Translations under genes and position numbers: made by a program | The notes under the pieces: generated by a model | Told to the model about the DNA's origin: nothing | The model's database searches: none | Seen by the model: only the letters and a program-made list of their open reading frames with translations | Assembly (NCBI GenBank): GCA_964471555.1 | Contig: CAYYGM010000111.1 | Location: 1-14,992, forward strand | DNA from: JADLFV01 sp964471555 | GTDB lineage: Bacteria > Planctomycetota > Phycisphaerae > Phycisphaerales > Phycisphaeraceae | Length of the DNA stretch: 14,992 bases | Direction: 5' to 3' | Shown here: positions 1 through 6,795 of the stretch, in pieces | Position numbering within the stretch: position 1 is the stretch's first letter | Layout of the letters: each line of letters begins with the position of its first letter

Positions 1-312
1 CTGACCACCCTCGCCCTGATTGCTCTGCAGCCCGGCGATGCCAACGATGACGGCATGGTCAACCTGGCGGACCTTCAGATCCTCGGCGACAACTGGCAGT
101 CCACCACCGCCACCTGGTCCACCGCGGACTTCACCGGTGACGGCGAAGTCAACCTGGCGGACCTGCAGATCCTCGGCGACAACTGGGGCTTCGGCGTCGG
201 TGCCGACCTCAGCTTCGACGAAGCGCTGGCCCAGGTCGCCATCCCCGAGCCGGCCGCGCTGACCCTCATGGGTCTGGCCCTGCCGCTGGTCCTGCGTCGT
301 CGCAAGGCCTGA
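1..312 (+). CDS. C-terminal end of an exported dockerin-repeat / PEP-CTERM protein (5' end outside window)
   Basis: The reading frame is open from base 1 and stops at 310-312, so only the last 103 residues are visible. Two near-identical dockerin-like units lie at about residues 11-32 and 41-62. Each has an Asp/Asn-rich calcium-loop pattern (D-x-N-x-D-G, then V-N-L-A-D) ending in LGDNW. After a short acidic linker the protein ends in IPEP, about 16 hydrophobic residues and RRRKA, which is a classic PEP-CTERM sorting signal: a recognition motif, a membrane helix and a basic tail, handled by exosortase in other bacteria. The protein is therefore secreted and probably held or processed at the cell surface. 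The catalytic or binding part lies upstream of the window, so its function cannot be stated. The family call for the C-terminus is secure. Confidence 0.85.
   Translation: MTTLALIALQPGDANDDGMVNLADLQILGDNWQSTTATWSTADFTGDGEVNLADLQILGDNWGFGVGADLSFDEALAQVAIPEPAALTLMGLALPLVLRRRKA
61..186 (+). repeat. Two direct repeats encoding the dockerin-like units
   Basis: Bases 61-96 and 151-186 are the same 36-bp segment with one mismatch (T/G at the 15th base), 90 bp apart. They encode N-L-A-D-L-Q-I-L-G-D-N-W twice. Near identity at the DNA level suggests recent duplication or gene conversion within the coding sequence. Confidence 0.85.
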
Positions 313-324
313 ACGTGTAAAACC

Positions 325-350
325 GACTGACATTCAGGAAACTGTCAGTC
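325..350 (+). terminator. Small perfect hairpin just after the PEP-CTERM gene
   Basis: GACTGACA (325-332) and TGTCAGTC (343-350) form an 8-bp perfect stem with a 10-nt loop, 13 bp after the stop codon. No T-tract follows, so on its own it is a weak terminator. It may protect the 3' end of the mRNA or act together with the longer hairpin that follows. Confidence 0.35.
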
Positions 351-356
351 CAACAA

Positions 357-417
357 GCAAGAGCCTCAGGGATCGGCAGCCCACCAGCTTGCCATCCTTG
401 GGGCTCTTGCCCATTTT
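357..417 (+). terminator. Long hairpin terminator of the PEP-CTERM gene
   Basis: Bases 357-373 pair with 394-410 over 17 consecutive positions, including wobbles at 366/401 and 369/398. After a bulged C at 374, bases 375-378 (GGCA) pair with 390-393 (TGCC). The stem is followed by CCATTTTAAC, which has a short four-T run (414-417). A 21-bp stem placed 45 bp after a stop codon is best read as a transcription terminator. The weak T-run makes the mechanism less certain, and a processing site is the alternative. Confidence 0.6.
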
Positions 418-455
418 AACGCGTAAAAAAAGCCAGTTCGCGGACCATTTTCCTC

Positions 456-484
456 TAGCCAAACGCCGTTCACACGGTTATAAT
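456..484 (+). promoter_or_regulatory. Candidate sigma70-type promoter for the structured RNA at 491-621
   Basis: A consensus -10 box TATAAT (479-484) lies 17 bp downstream of TAGCCA (456-461), which matches 4 of 6 bases of the -35 consensus. The predicted start is near 491, a few bases before the structured segment begins, which supports the call. Confidence 0.55.
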
Positions 485-490
485 GACTCC

Positions 491-621
491 AGTTGTGAGC
501 CTCCCACCGCCTCTGCGTGGAGACGCCCGGACGCAAGTCCAGAAAGGGCGCAGGGTAAGGGGGGAGGAGAGAGAAGTCCGATCTACGCACTCCTGCGTTC
601 GTCGCGAGGGGTGTTTTTTTT
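491..621 (+). ncRNA. Candidate structured RNA (small RNA or cis-acting attenuator leader), about 130 nt
   Basis: This gene-free segment lies between a TATAAT promoter and a strong intrinsic terminator. A nested fold is visible: CCTCCC (500-505) with GGGAGG (562-567); CTGCG (513-517) with CGCAG (549-553); CCC (526-528) with GGG (546-548); and GGAC (529-532) with GTCC (537-540), closed by a GCAA tetraloop of the GNRA type (533-536), with AGAAA left bulged on the 3' side. A competing helix pairs 546-555 with 591-600 over 10 positions, three of them wobbles, and would break the terminator at 588-613. That arrangement is typical of attenuators. It does not match the 4.5S/SRP RNA, tmRNA, c-di-GMP-I or cobalamin patterns I can recall. 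It may be a free-standing sRNA, or the leader of the sulfatase gene 150 bp further on. Confidence 0.5.
588..621 (+). terminator. Intrinsic terminator ending the 491-621 RNA
   Basis: Bases 588-597 (CACTCCTGCG) pair with 603-613, with one bulged G (606) and one T-G wobble. The loop is TTCGT and eight Ts follow directly (614-621). This is a textbook Rho-independent terminator on the plus strand. It lies in non-coding DNA about 150 bp before the sulfatase start. Confidence 0.8.
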
Positions 622-704
622 GCGCCTGGCGCGCCGGCACATCGTCCCACACTCACACCGGATAGCTTCACACAAGCCGCGACACCGACGTCTTCATCGC
701 TGCG

Positions 705-732
705 TTGGCCATCCTTGCGACTGAAGTACAAT
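705..732 (+). promoter_or_regulatory. Candidate promoter of the sulfatase gene
   Basis: TTGGCC (705-710) and TACAAT (727-732) are separated by 16 bp, giving a predicted start near 739 and a leader of about 33 nt. If it is used, the sulfatase can be transcribed independently of the terminator at 588-621. Confidence 0.4.
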
Positions 733-771
733 CGACGACAACAAGTCCACGTATTCGCAAGGAATCTCCGG

Positions 772-2172
772 ATGCTGCTCGGTCAACGCAACACCATGGG
801 TTTGAGCGCCTGTCTGCTTCTGGGGCCGTCAGCACTCGCTGATGTCTCCACACCCGCACCGGCTCAGACGAAACCCAACATCGTCGTCATCCTCGTTGAC
901 GACCTGGGCTATGGCGATCTTTCCTCCTACGGCGCCACCGATCTGCAAAGCCCCGCCATCGACAGCCTCGTCACCCGCGGCCTGAAGTTCACCCGCGCTT
1001 ACGCCAACTGCCCGGTGTGCTCACCCACGCGGGCCGCTCTGCTCAGCGGTCGCTATCCCGAACTGGTCGGCGTGCCCGGCGTCATCCGCACGCACGATCC
1101 GAAATCCAGTTGGGGCTATCTCTCGCCGGATTCCGTGCTGCTGCCCGCCATGCTCAAAAAGGTCGGCTATCAGACCGCGATCGTCGGCAAGTGGCACCTG
1201 GGCGATCGCCCTGAAGCGCTGCCGCAGGCCAAGGGTTTCGATCACGCGGCTGTCTTCCTCGGCGACATGATGGACGATTACTACACCCATCTCCGCGCCG
1301 ACATCAATTACATGCGCTACGACGGCGAAACCGTCGATCCGCCCGGCCACGCCACGCACGTCTTCACCGAGTGGTCCATTGAATACATCAGGCAGTGCAC
1401 GCAAGCGCCTGCCGACCATCGCCGGCCGTTCTTCCTTTACCTTGCCTACAACGCGCCGCACACACCCATCCAACCCCCGCTGGAGTGGATCGAAAAGGTC
1501 AAAGCCCGCGAGCCGAACATCGCTGACGATCGCTGCAAACTGGTGGCCTTGATCGAGCACCTCGACCACAACATCGGCCGCGTGCTCGACGCCATCGACG
1601 AAGCCGGCATCACCGACAACACGCTCATCATCTTCTCCAGCGACAACGGCGGACAACTGAGCGTCGGCGCCAACAACGGCCCAACCCGCGGCGGCAAACA
1701 GGACATGTACGAAGGCGGCATCCGTGTCCCGCAAATCGCCGTCTGGCCCCACCACATCCAGGCCGGCACGCTGACCGATCAGATCACCTTGAGCATGGAC
1801 ATCTTCCCCACCTGCTGCGATGCGGCCGGCGTTGCCATCGATCATCCCATTGATGGCATCAGCATCCTGCCCACACTGCTGGGCCAGACGCAGACCATCG
1901 AGCGTGACCTGTTCTGGACCCGCAGGGAAGGCGGCTCACGCTACATGGGCCAATCCGTCTGGCTGGCTCGCAGCGGCGACTGGAAGCTGTTGCAGAATTC
2001 AATCGAAGGCCGCTTCGAGCTGTTCAACATCGCTGACGATCCGCAGGAGACCACGGATCTGCGCGACACACAGCCCGACACCTACACCGAGTTGGCGGTC
2101 AAACTCCGCGCCCACATGCAGCGCGGCGGCGCCGTGCCCTGGCAACCCCCGGACGTGCGGGATCGGCCGTAA
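772..2172 (+). CDS. Exported S1-family (formylglycine-type) sulfatase
   Basis: Predicted to hydrolyse sulfate esters on a glycan outside the cytoplasm. The chosen ATG has AAGGA 8 bp upstream (759-763) and gives a 466-residue protein with an N-terminal hydrophobic segment ending in ALA (about residues 22-24), a plausible signal peptide. Family motifs appear in order: metal-binding DDLGYGD (43-49), the CSPTR signature with Cys83 as the residue converted to formylglycine, GKWHLGD (139-145), NAPHTP (228-232), SSDNGG with metal ligands Asp291/Asn292 (289-294), and GGK...EGGIRVP (307 onward). Length is normal for arylsulfatase-like enzymes and no key residue is missing. The substrate cannot be read from sequence. 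Sialidase-like genes nearby suggest a complex sulfated glycan. A TTG start further upstream (715) would bury the signal peptide and overlaps the promoter candidate. Confidence 0.93.
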   Translation: MLLGQRNTMGLSACLLLGPSALADVSTPAPAQTKPNIVVILVDDLGYGDLSSYGATDLQSPAIDSLVTRGLKFTRAYANCPVCSPTRAALLSGRYPELVGVPGVIRTHDPKSSWGYLSPDSVLLPAMLKKVGYQTAIVGKWHLGDRPEALPQAKGFDHAAVFLGDMMDDYYTHLRADINYMRYDGETVDPPGHATHVFTEWSIEYIRQCTQAPADHRRPFFLYLAYNAPHTPIQPPLEWIEKVKAREPNIADDRCKLVALIEHLDHNIGRVLDAIDEAGITDNTLIIFSSDNGGQLSVGANNGPTRGGKQDMYEGGIRVPQIAVWPHHIQAGTLTDQITLSMDIFPTCCDAAGVAIDHPIDGISILPTLLGQTQTIERDLFWTRREGGSRYMGQSVWLARSGDWKLLQNSIEGRFELFNIADDPQETTDLRDTQPDTYTELAVKLRAHMQRGGAVPWQPPDVRDRP

Positions 2173-2362
2173 TCGCATCACGATCAGTACGCCACATAGC
2201 GCGACTTGCCGCGTTGAAAACGATTGGAATCGGTCCAGCATCCTGCAATTAACCATAGGTGTTTCCAGCAGGAGCGGTTACACTGGCTGGCGGATGGCCC
2301 GGTTCTGTGGTTGGGTGTGGGTTTGATCAACAATCCGGCTCAGGGTGAAGGGTAGCGTCAAA

Positions 2363-3976
2363 ATGAGTCGTCTTGCAAGGCTTCTTTGTGCCGTTCTGTC
2401 GCTGTATCTGTTCACAGTGGCGGGACCGGCGACCGCACAGATGATGATCGACGTGCGCGGCAACGGCGTTGACATCAACAACGTCGGCAGCTCCGGCCTG
2501 GCCCACATGTATCCCATCCCCGACCGCCTCGACTGGCAACAGGACGCACTCATCCCCGGGCAATATCACCTGTTCGACACCCGCTCCGATCCCATCATCA
2601 ACCGCAACTACGCCACCGTTCCCATCCCCGTCGGCTACCACAAAACCGACACCCGACTCGACTACGCCCTGCAATCCTTCTCCGCCAACCAGACCGGCAA
2701 AATGCTCATCGCTGCTCCCTATCGCGACAGCGTCGGCATCGGTGACTGGAAGCGCGTGCCCGGCGTCTTCAGCTCCACCATTCAGAATTTCTACCTCTAC
2801 GAATACGACTACACGCAGGTCGGCCAATGGGTGAACATCCCGCAACCCAATCCCGATCTGCCCACGCTGTTCATGGGCGCGGAAGGCGCCAACATGCGCT
2901 TCGCCAATCCTCTGCCGATCTCCGAACAGGCGGAAGGGCGCATCATCACGCCCAACTACAACGTCCTGATCACCAGCCCCAGCCTGTACATCATGCCCAA
3001 CGGCGATTACATCGCGGGCGCGTCCGGCGGCGAGCCACGCAGCGGCTTCACCGTCCGCCTGTGGATCTCCAAGGACAAAGGCGATACCTGGCAAGCGCTC
3101 AACCAGACGCCCATTGATGTCAAACACCAGACGCACTTCTATCACAACGGCGCGATGTACGTGCTGGGCGATATCAACGAACGCGCTGCCATCCAGAAAT
3201 CCACCGACGGCGGAAAAACCTGGAGCAGTCCGGTCAATCTCAACCTGGACTTTCGCACTTCGCCCGCGCATGTCCTGGTCAGCCAGGGCCGCCTCTGGTG
3301 CGCGACTGAAGTAGCGACGGTGATCTCCGCCCCCGTGGACGCCGACCTGATGAACCCCGCCAGTTGGACGCGGGCCGCGATGTCGGGCGGTTCCCTGGTC
3401 AGCGGCGAACCCGAACTGACCCTCACCCGCGAGGGCGGCCTGGCGGTCATGGGCAAAGGCAGCGGCTCGAGTAACTCCGCCTCCAATCACGTCGCCCATG
3501 TGATCAACCAGAACCTGGTCCAGGCCTACAGTTCGGAAGATCCCTTCGTGATCCCTGTCAGCGACTCGAAGTACACCATCCAGTATGACCCGGTCTCCGA
3601 CAAGTACTGGGCCCTGACCAGCTACTCGCCCCTGCCGGAAAACATCCGCACCGGCATCGCCCTGTGGTGCGCCGACGATCTGGACAGCGAGTTCACGTTC
3701 GTGAAGCAGGTCACCCAAGGGCTGTCCAACCAGTTCCAGGGCTTCAATTACCCCTACATGCAGTTCGACGGCGACGACATCGTCTTCGTCTCGCGCACCG
3801 CCTGGGAAGACGAGCGCGGCCTGGCCCGCCGCTGGCACGACGCCAACATGATGACCTTCCACCGCATCCCCAACTTCCGCAGCCTGATCATCCCCGAGCC
3901 GACGTCTCTGAGCATGCTCGGCGCAGCCTGGCTGCTCACCTGCGGACGCCGACCCTACACTCCGACAGCGCGCTGA
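2363..3976 (+). CDS. Exported sialidase-like (BNR/Asp-box beta-propeller) protein with PEP-CTERM tail
   Basis: The ATG at 2363 gives 537 residues starting with a good signal peptide (MSRLARLLCAVLSL..., cleavage likely after ATA-Q near residue 26). Two Asp-box motifs typical of sialidase propellers are clear: SKDKGDTW (236-243) and STDGGKTW (280-287). The C-terminus (about 510-537) has IPEP, a hydrophobic stretch and an Arg-containing tail, a PEP-CTERM signal, though the hydrophobic part holds a Cys and the tail (GRRPYTPTAR) is longer and less basic than usual. The likely role is binding or cleaving sialic-acid-like or other glycan ends at the cell surface. I do not see an FRIP/YRIP motif, so true GH33 sialidase activity is unproven. 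It lies 190 bp after the sulfatase on the same strand. A GTG at 2345 is the alternative start. Confidence 0.85.
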   Translation: MSRLARLLCAVLSLYLFTVAGPATAQMMIDVRGNGVDINNVGSSGLAHMYPIPDRLDWQQDALIPGQYHLFDTRSDPIINRNYATVPIPVGYHKTDTRLDYALQSFSANQTGKMLIAAPYRDSVGIGDWKRVPGVFSSTIQNFYLYEYDYTQVGQWVNIPQPNPDLPTLFMGAEGANMRFANPLPISEQAEGRIITPNYNVLITSPSLYIMPNGDYIAGASGGEPRSGFTVRLWISKDKGDTWQALNQTPIDVKHQTHFYHNGAMYVLGDINERAAIQKSTDGGKTWSSPVNLNLDFRTSPAHVLVSQGRLWCATEVATVISAPVDADLMNPASWTRAAMSGGSLVSGEPELTLTREGGLAVMGKGSGSSNSASNHVAHVINQNLVQAYSSEDPFVIPVSDSKYTIQYDPVSDKYWALTSYSPLPENIRTGIALWCADDLDSEFTFVKQVTQGLSNQFQGFNYPYMQFDGDDIVFVSRTAWEDERGLARRWHDANMMTFHRIPNFRSLIIPEPTSLSMLGAAWLLTCGRRPYTPTAR

Positions 3977-4020
3977 ACGTCGTCAAACAATTATTTTGGC
4001 GCGAATACGAACGCCCCCAA

Positions 4021-4042
4021 CCGGCGACCTACGCGTCGCCGG
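4021..4042 (+). terminator. GC-rich perfect hairpin downstream of the PEP-CTERM sialidase
   Basis: CCGGCGAC (4021-4028) and GTCGCCGG (4035-4042) form a perfect 8-bp stem with a 6-nt loop, 44 bp after the stop codon. There is no T-tract, so it may be a Rho-assisted stop or a 3'-end stabiliser rather than a classic intrinsic terminator. Confidence 0.4.
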
Positions 4043-4106
4043 ACCGCCCATACACCACCGGTAGATCGCGCTGCCATGGGGAGAAAAACGGGGGGACAGA
4101 TTTTTG

Positions 4107-4170
4107 ATTGTTGATTGAGGATTGTTGATTTGTTGAATCATTGCTCCGTTCCTTCAATCCAAAATCCTCA
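4107..4170 (+). repeat. ATTGTTGATT direct repeat inside a larger inverted repeat
   Basis: ATTGTTGATT occurs at 4107-4116 and again at 4121-4130. TGAGGATT (4116-4123) is the exact inverse of AATCCTCA (4163-4170), so the AT-rich block can fold back on itself. The segment is non-coding and much lower in GC than its surroundings, which suggests a dispersed intergenic repeat rather than gene remnants. Confidence 0.55.
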
Positions 4171-4193
4171 GGTCGCCTGACAACATTGGACTC

Positions 4194-4263
4194 GCCACGA
4201 AGGGCACGAAGGGAAAAACTCATACACCAGGTTCTATCTTCGTGTTCATCGTGCCTTCGTGGC
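4194..4263. repeat. CACGAAGG-type inverted intergenic repeat
   Basis: GCCACGAAGGGCAC (4194-4207) is mirrored by GTGCCTTCGTGGC (4251-4263), differing by one extra G. The left arm continues with a second GAAGGG unit, and the right arm is preceded by CTTCGTG (4238-4244). Repeats built from CACGAAGG / CCTTCGTG are, from general knowledge, widespread between genes in planctomycetes and related phyla. The element sits between the 3' ends of the convergent sialidase genes. Confidence 0.7.
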
Positions 4264-4349
4264 TCATTGTGTTTTTCGCTCTGGCTCGGTTCTGTTCATC
4301 TGCGGACGATGGCTGGCCTGATCGGGGCGGTGGTGCAGTTGGGCGTCAT

Positions 4350-5549
4350 TCAGGGGGCCAGGCTAGACAGGGGGATGCGCGTGACTTCGATGTCTTCCTT
4401 GTTTACAGCCGCGGCGATCCAGATGGCGTCGTCGTGGATCATGGCGGATGGGTAGCTGTAGCCGAACGTTTTGCTCTTGCCTTCATAGCGGCGCTCGGGG
4501 GGTGTGCCGCGCACGACGAAAGAGCGGTCGAAGGTGATGCCGTCACGGCTGAGCGTGATGGCCAGGGGCACGCGCTGCCACAATTCCCTGCTGGGGCAAT
4601 TGATCATGTAGGCGGTGCCGTCGGGCAGGTTGCCGCAGCACTGCATGCTCTGGGAGTCGGGCATATCGGTGAGCACGGGCATGGACCAGGTTTGGCCGCG
4701 ATCGGCACTGACGGAAGCCAGCACACGGTAGGTTCGCTTCGAGCGGTCCCACACGGTATCGCGGAAGATCATGGTGAGTTGGCCGTCGGCGCGGACGAAC
4801 GAGCTGGGCTCGGACGCACGGCCGGACGAACGGGTGATGTTGCCCTGATCGTCTTTCGCCTCATTCATCGGCCCGAAGAAAGGCAGCTCAGCCTGTTTCC
4901 AACCGCTGATGCCGTCGGTTTGATCGCTGTAAAAAATCTGGCACAGGTGTCCGACGCCGCTGGGCGCGGTGCCGTGCCCGGTGAGGATCAGGCGGCCGCT
5001 GGGGATTTGTTGTGGGCCGGCACTGACGATGGCGTTGGGCAGCACCACCTTGTAGTCGGACCAGTTTTCCCCATCGGTGCTGGTACGGACTTCGGTGATT
5101 TTGGTTGACCCGAACGAGGCGTGCTGCATGCGCAGGATGTAGCAGACCAGCGTTTGGCCGTCCGTCCACCAGCCGCCCGATGCGTGATACAGGTTGTCCT
5201 GCAACGGCCCGGCGATGACCATGGGTTTCGACCACGTTTTCCCATCCTCGCTGACGCTGTACACCGCCACCGAATCGTCGGAGTCCTCATCCTGGGGCGT
5301 GGCCTGCCAGGTGGCGTAGAAGCGGCCCTTGAAGACGATCAGTTGCGGATGGTTGACGAACTTGTCGGTGTCGTCCTGGGCGCGATAGATGGTGATCGTT
5401 TCGGCACCCTCGACGGTCGGCAGGCCGCGCGTGTCGCCGGCTTCCATGTCGAACAGGCCCGGTTTGATGATGATCGGCGCATCGTCTGCACGAGCGGTGC
5501 AGGCAAGGGCGAGCAACATCGCAGCGGTCAGCGTCAGTGTCTGTCGCAT
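4350..5549 (-). CDS. Exported sialidase-like (BNR/Asp-box) protein
   Basis: The protein has 399 residues. The ATG at 5549 is preceded on the minus strand by AAGGAG (plus-strand CTCCTT, 5557-5562) with 7-bp spacing, an excellent ribosome site. Residues 1-21 form a signal peptide (hydrophobic core, then ACTARA before DD). Asp-box-like motifs recur through the chain: SEDGKTW (100-106), STDGENW (157-163), SADRGQTW (281-288) and SRDGITF (334-340), as in a sialidase-fold propeller. There is no PEP-CTERM tail, so unlike its neighbour it is probably soluble in the periplasm or secreted. It faces the other sialidase-like gene tail to tail across a repeat-rich gap. The fold assignment is firm. Sialidase activity is inferred only, because I could not identify the complete arginine triad by eye. 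Confidence 0.85.
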   Translation of the reverse strand: MRQTLTLTAAMLLALACTARADDAPIIIKPGLFDMEAGDTRGLPTVEGAETITIYRAQDDTDKFVNHPQLIVFKGRFYATWQATPQDEDSDDSVAVYSVSEDGKTWSKPMVIAGPLQDNLYHASGGWWTDGQTLVCYILRMQHASFGSTKITEVRTSTDGENWSDYKVVLPNAIVSAGPQQIPSGRLILTGHGTAPSGVGHLCQIFYSDQTDGISGWKQAELPFFGPMNEAKDDQGNITRSSGRASEPSSFVRADGQLTMIFRDTVWDRSKRTYRVLASVSADRGQTWSMPVLTDMPDSQSMQCCGNLPDGTAYMINCPSRELWQRVPLAITLSRDGITFDRSFVVRGTPPERRYEGKSKTFGYSYPSAMIHDDAIWIAAAVNKEDIEVTRIPLSSLAP

Positions 5550-5622
5550 CTGGAGTCTCCTTGTGTCGCGTGAAGCGGGGATCGGCCTCGAGTCAGTGTA
5601 GTGTCACTTTTGCGGATGAAGG

Positions 5623-5650
5623 TAATTACGCGCCATTTTTCCTGCGGCAA
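5623..5650 (-). promoter_or_regulatory. Candidate promoter of the minus-strand sialidase-like gene
   Basis: Read on the minus strand, TTGCCG (plus 5645-5650) lies 16 bp before TAATTA (plus 5623-5628). This gives a start near 5616 and a leader of about 65 nt. It lies in the 153-bp divergent gap shared with the URO-D-like gene. Confidence 0.35.
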
Positions 5651-5702
5651 CTGGTAGCATGTGGGCAAGTGGCACCGATTGGCTGGGTCAAGGATTGCGG
5701 AC

Positions 5703-6788
5703 ATGCTCACAGCCACGCGACAACTGGTCAGCTACATCGCTCCCGCAGCCCCGGCTACGCGGCGACCTGCCGACGGCGATGAACCTTTCGTGCGGCCTGA
5801 GATCGGCTTCACCCCCGCGTGGTTCCGCCAACATCTGGACATCGACTTCGGCCGAACGTTCCACACCGATGTGATGTATCGGCGCGATGCGACACTGGCC
5901 ATGCGCAACCTGCTGCGAAAGCACTTCGGGGGTTCGCGCATCGGCGGCATCCATCGCCCGGATCATCCGCTCGACCTGCTCACCGGCACGTTCGGGGCCT
6001 GCAACGTGGCGGCGATCTTCGGCCTGCCCATCCTCTATGCCCCGGACAACTGGCCCAACGTCGAACACGATTACCTCTCGCCCGAAACCATCGACAACCT
6101 CACCCCGCCCGACCTCGACAACAACCCCTTCTTCCAGCAACTGATGCTACAGGTGGAACGCATCGCCCAACTGGAGGGCCAGGTCGTCGGATACATCAAC
6201 TGGCAGGGTGTGCTCAACAACGCCCAGCGCCTGCGCGGGCAGGATCTGTTCACCGATCTCTACGATCATCCGCAGCGCTGCGATCGCCTGTTCGATTGCG
6301 TGACGCAGACCATGCTCGCGGGCATCGAGCGTCTGCATGCCGCCCAGCGCGCCACCGGCATCGAGCAGACATTCATCACCGTGAGCAACTGTCTGGTCAA
6401 CATGCTCGCCCCGCAGCAATACGAACGTTATCTGTTGCCGCACGACATGAAACTGGCCCAGGCGTTCGAGTGCATCGGCGTGCACAACTGCGCCTGGACG
6501 GCGGATCCGTACCTGGAGTTTTACGCCCGACTTCCGGGGGTCGGCTACATCGACATGGGCATGCATTCGGATTTGACCTGGGCTAAGGCCTTGTTTCCCG
6601 ACGCTCGCCGGGCAGTGATGTACACGCCGATGGATCTGCGCGATAAGACTGTGGATCAGGTCGGCGAAGACCTGGCTCGCATCGCAGAAGCCTTTGGCCC
6701 ATGCGACGTGGTGATCGCGGATGTGGAAGCGGGCACGCCGGATGACAAGATCGAAGCGGTGTTGGAACGATGTCGTACCCTGGGGTGA
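5703..6788 (+). CDS. Uroporphyrinogen decarboxylase / corrinoid methyltransferase (URO-D/MtaA)-like protein
   Basis: The ATG at 5703 has AAGGA 8 bp upstream (5690-5694) and gives 361 residues with no signal peptide, so it is cytoplasmic. The C-terminal half carries features of the URO-D superfamily: GVHNCAWT, with His261 and Cys263 matching the H-x-C zinc site of the methyltransferase branch (MtaA/CmuA-like), then YIDMGMHSDL, FPDARRAVMYTP, and a closing ADVEAGTPDDKI segment. No haem-biosynthesis neighbours are present, so a true HemE role is unlikely. Uncharacterised URO-D-like proteins are numerous in planctomycetes, where they may act on methylated or cofactor-bound substrates, but the substrate is unknown. 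It sits 7 bp upstream of the protease gene, probably co-transcribed. A GTG at 5661 would extend the N-terminus but lacks a ribosome site. Confidence 0.75.
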   Translation: MLTATRQLVSYIAPAAPATRRPADGDEPFVRPEIGFTPAWFRQHLDIDFGRTFHTDVMYRRDATLAMRNLLRKHFGGSRIGGIHRPDHPLDLLTGTFGACNVAAIFGLPILYAPDNWPNVEHDYLSPETIDNLTPPDLDNNPFFQQLMLQVERIAQLEGQVVGYINWQGVLNNAQRLRGQDLFTDLYDHPQRCDRLFDCVTQTMLAGIERLHAAQRATGIEQTFITVSNCLVNMLAPQQYERYLLPHDMKLAQAFECIGVHNCAWTADPYLEFYARLPGVGYIDMGMHSDLTWAKALFPDARRAVMYTPMDLRDKTVDQVGEDLARIAEAFGPCDVVIADVEAGTPDDKIEAVLERCRTLG

Positions 6789-6795
6789 TTGCAAC

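Noticed and set aside
389..724. A 111-codon open frame across the region before the sulfatase
   Set aside because: It runs through a terminator hairpin, a promoter and an intrinsic terminator and has no protein-like features or ribosome site.
715..771. TTG start at 715 that would lengthen the sulfatase by 19 residues
   Set aside because: It lies within the promoter candidate and would place 19 extra residues before the signal peptide; the ATG at 772 has a well-spaced AAGGA.
2173..2362. Promoter or terminator between the sulfatase and the PEP-CTERM sialidase
   Set aside because: Only a weak hairpin (TCCTGC/GCAGGA with a 21-nt loop) and no well-spaced -35/-10 pair were found; co-transcription remains possible.
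2327..3862. A 511-codon open frame on the minus strand opposite the PEP-CTERM sialidase
   Set aside because: It is the antisense shadow of a GC-rich gene; the plus-strand protein has a signal peptide, Asp boxes and a PEP-CTERM tail, while the minus-strand translation shows no recognisable domain.
4242..5108. Plus-strand open frame of 288 codons opposite the second sialidase-like gene
   Set aside because: The minus-strand gene has a consensus ribosome site, signal peptide and four Asp boxes; the plus-strand frame has none of these.
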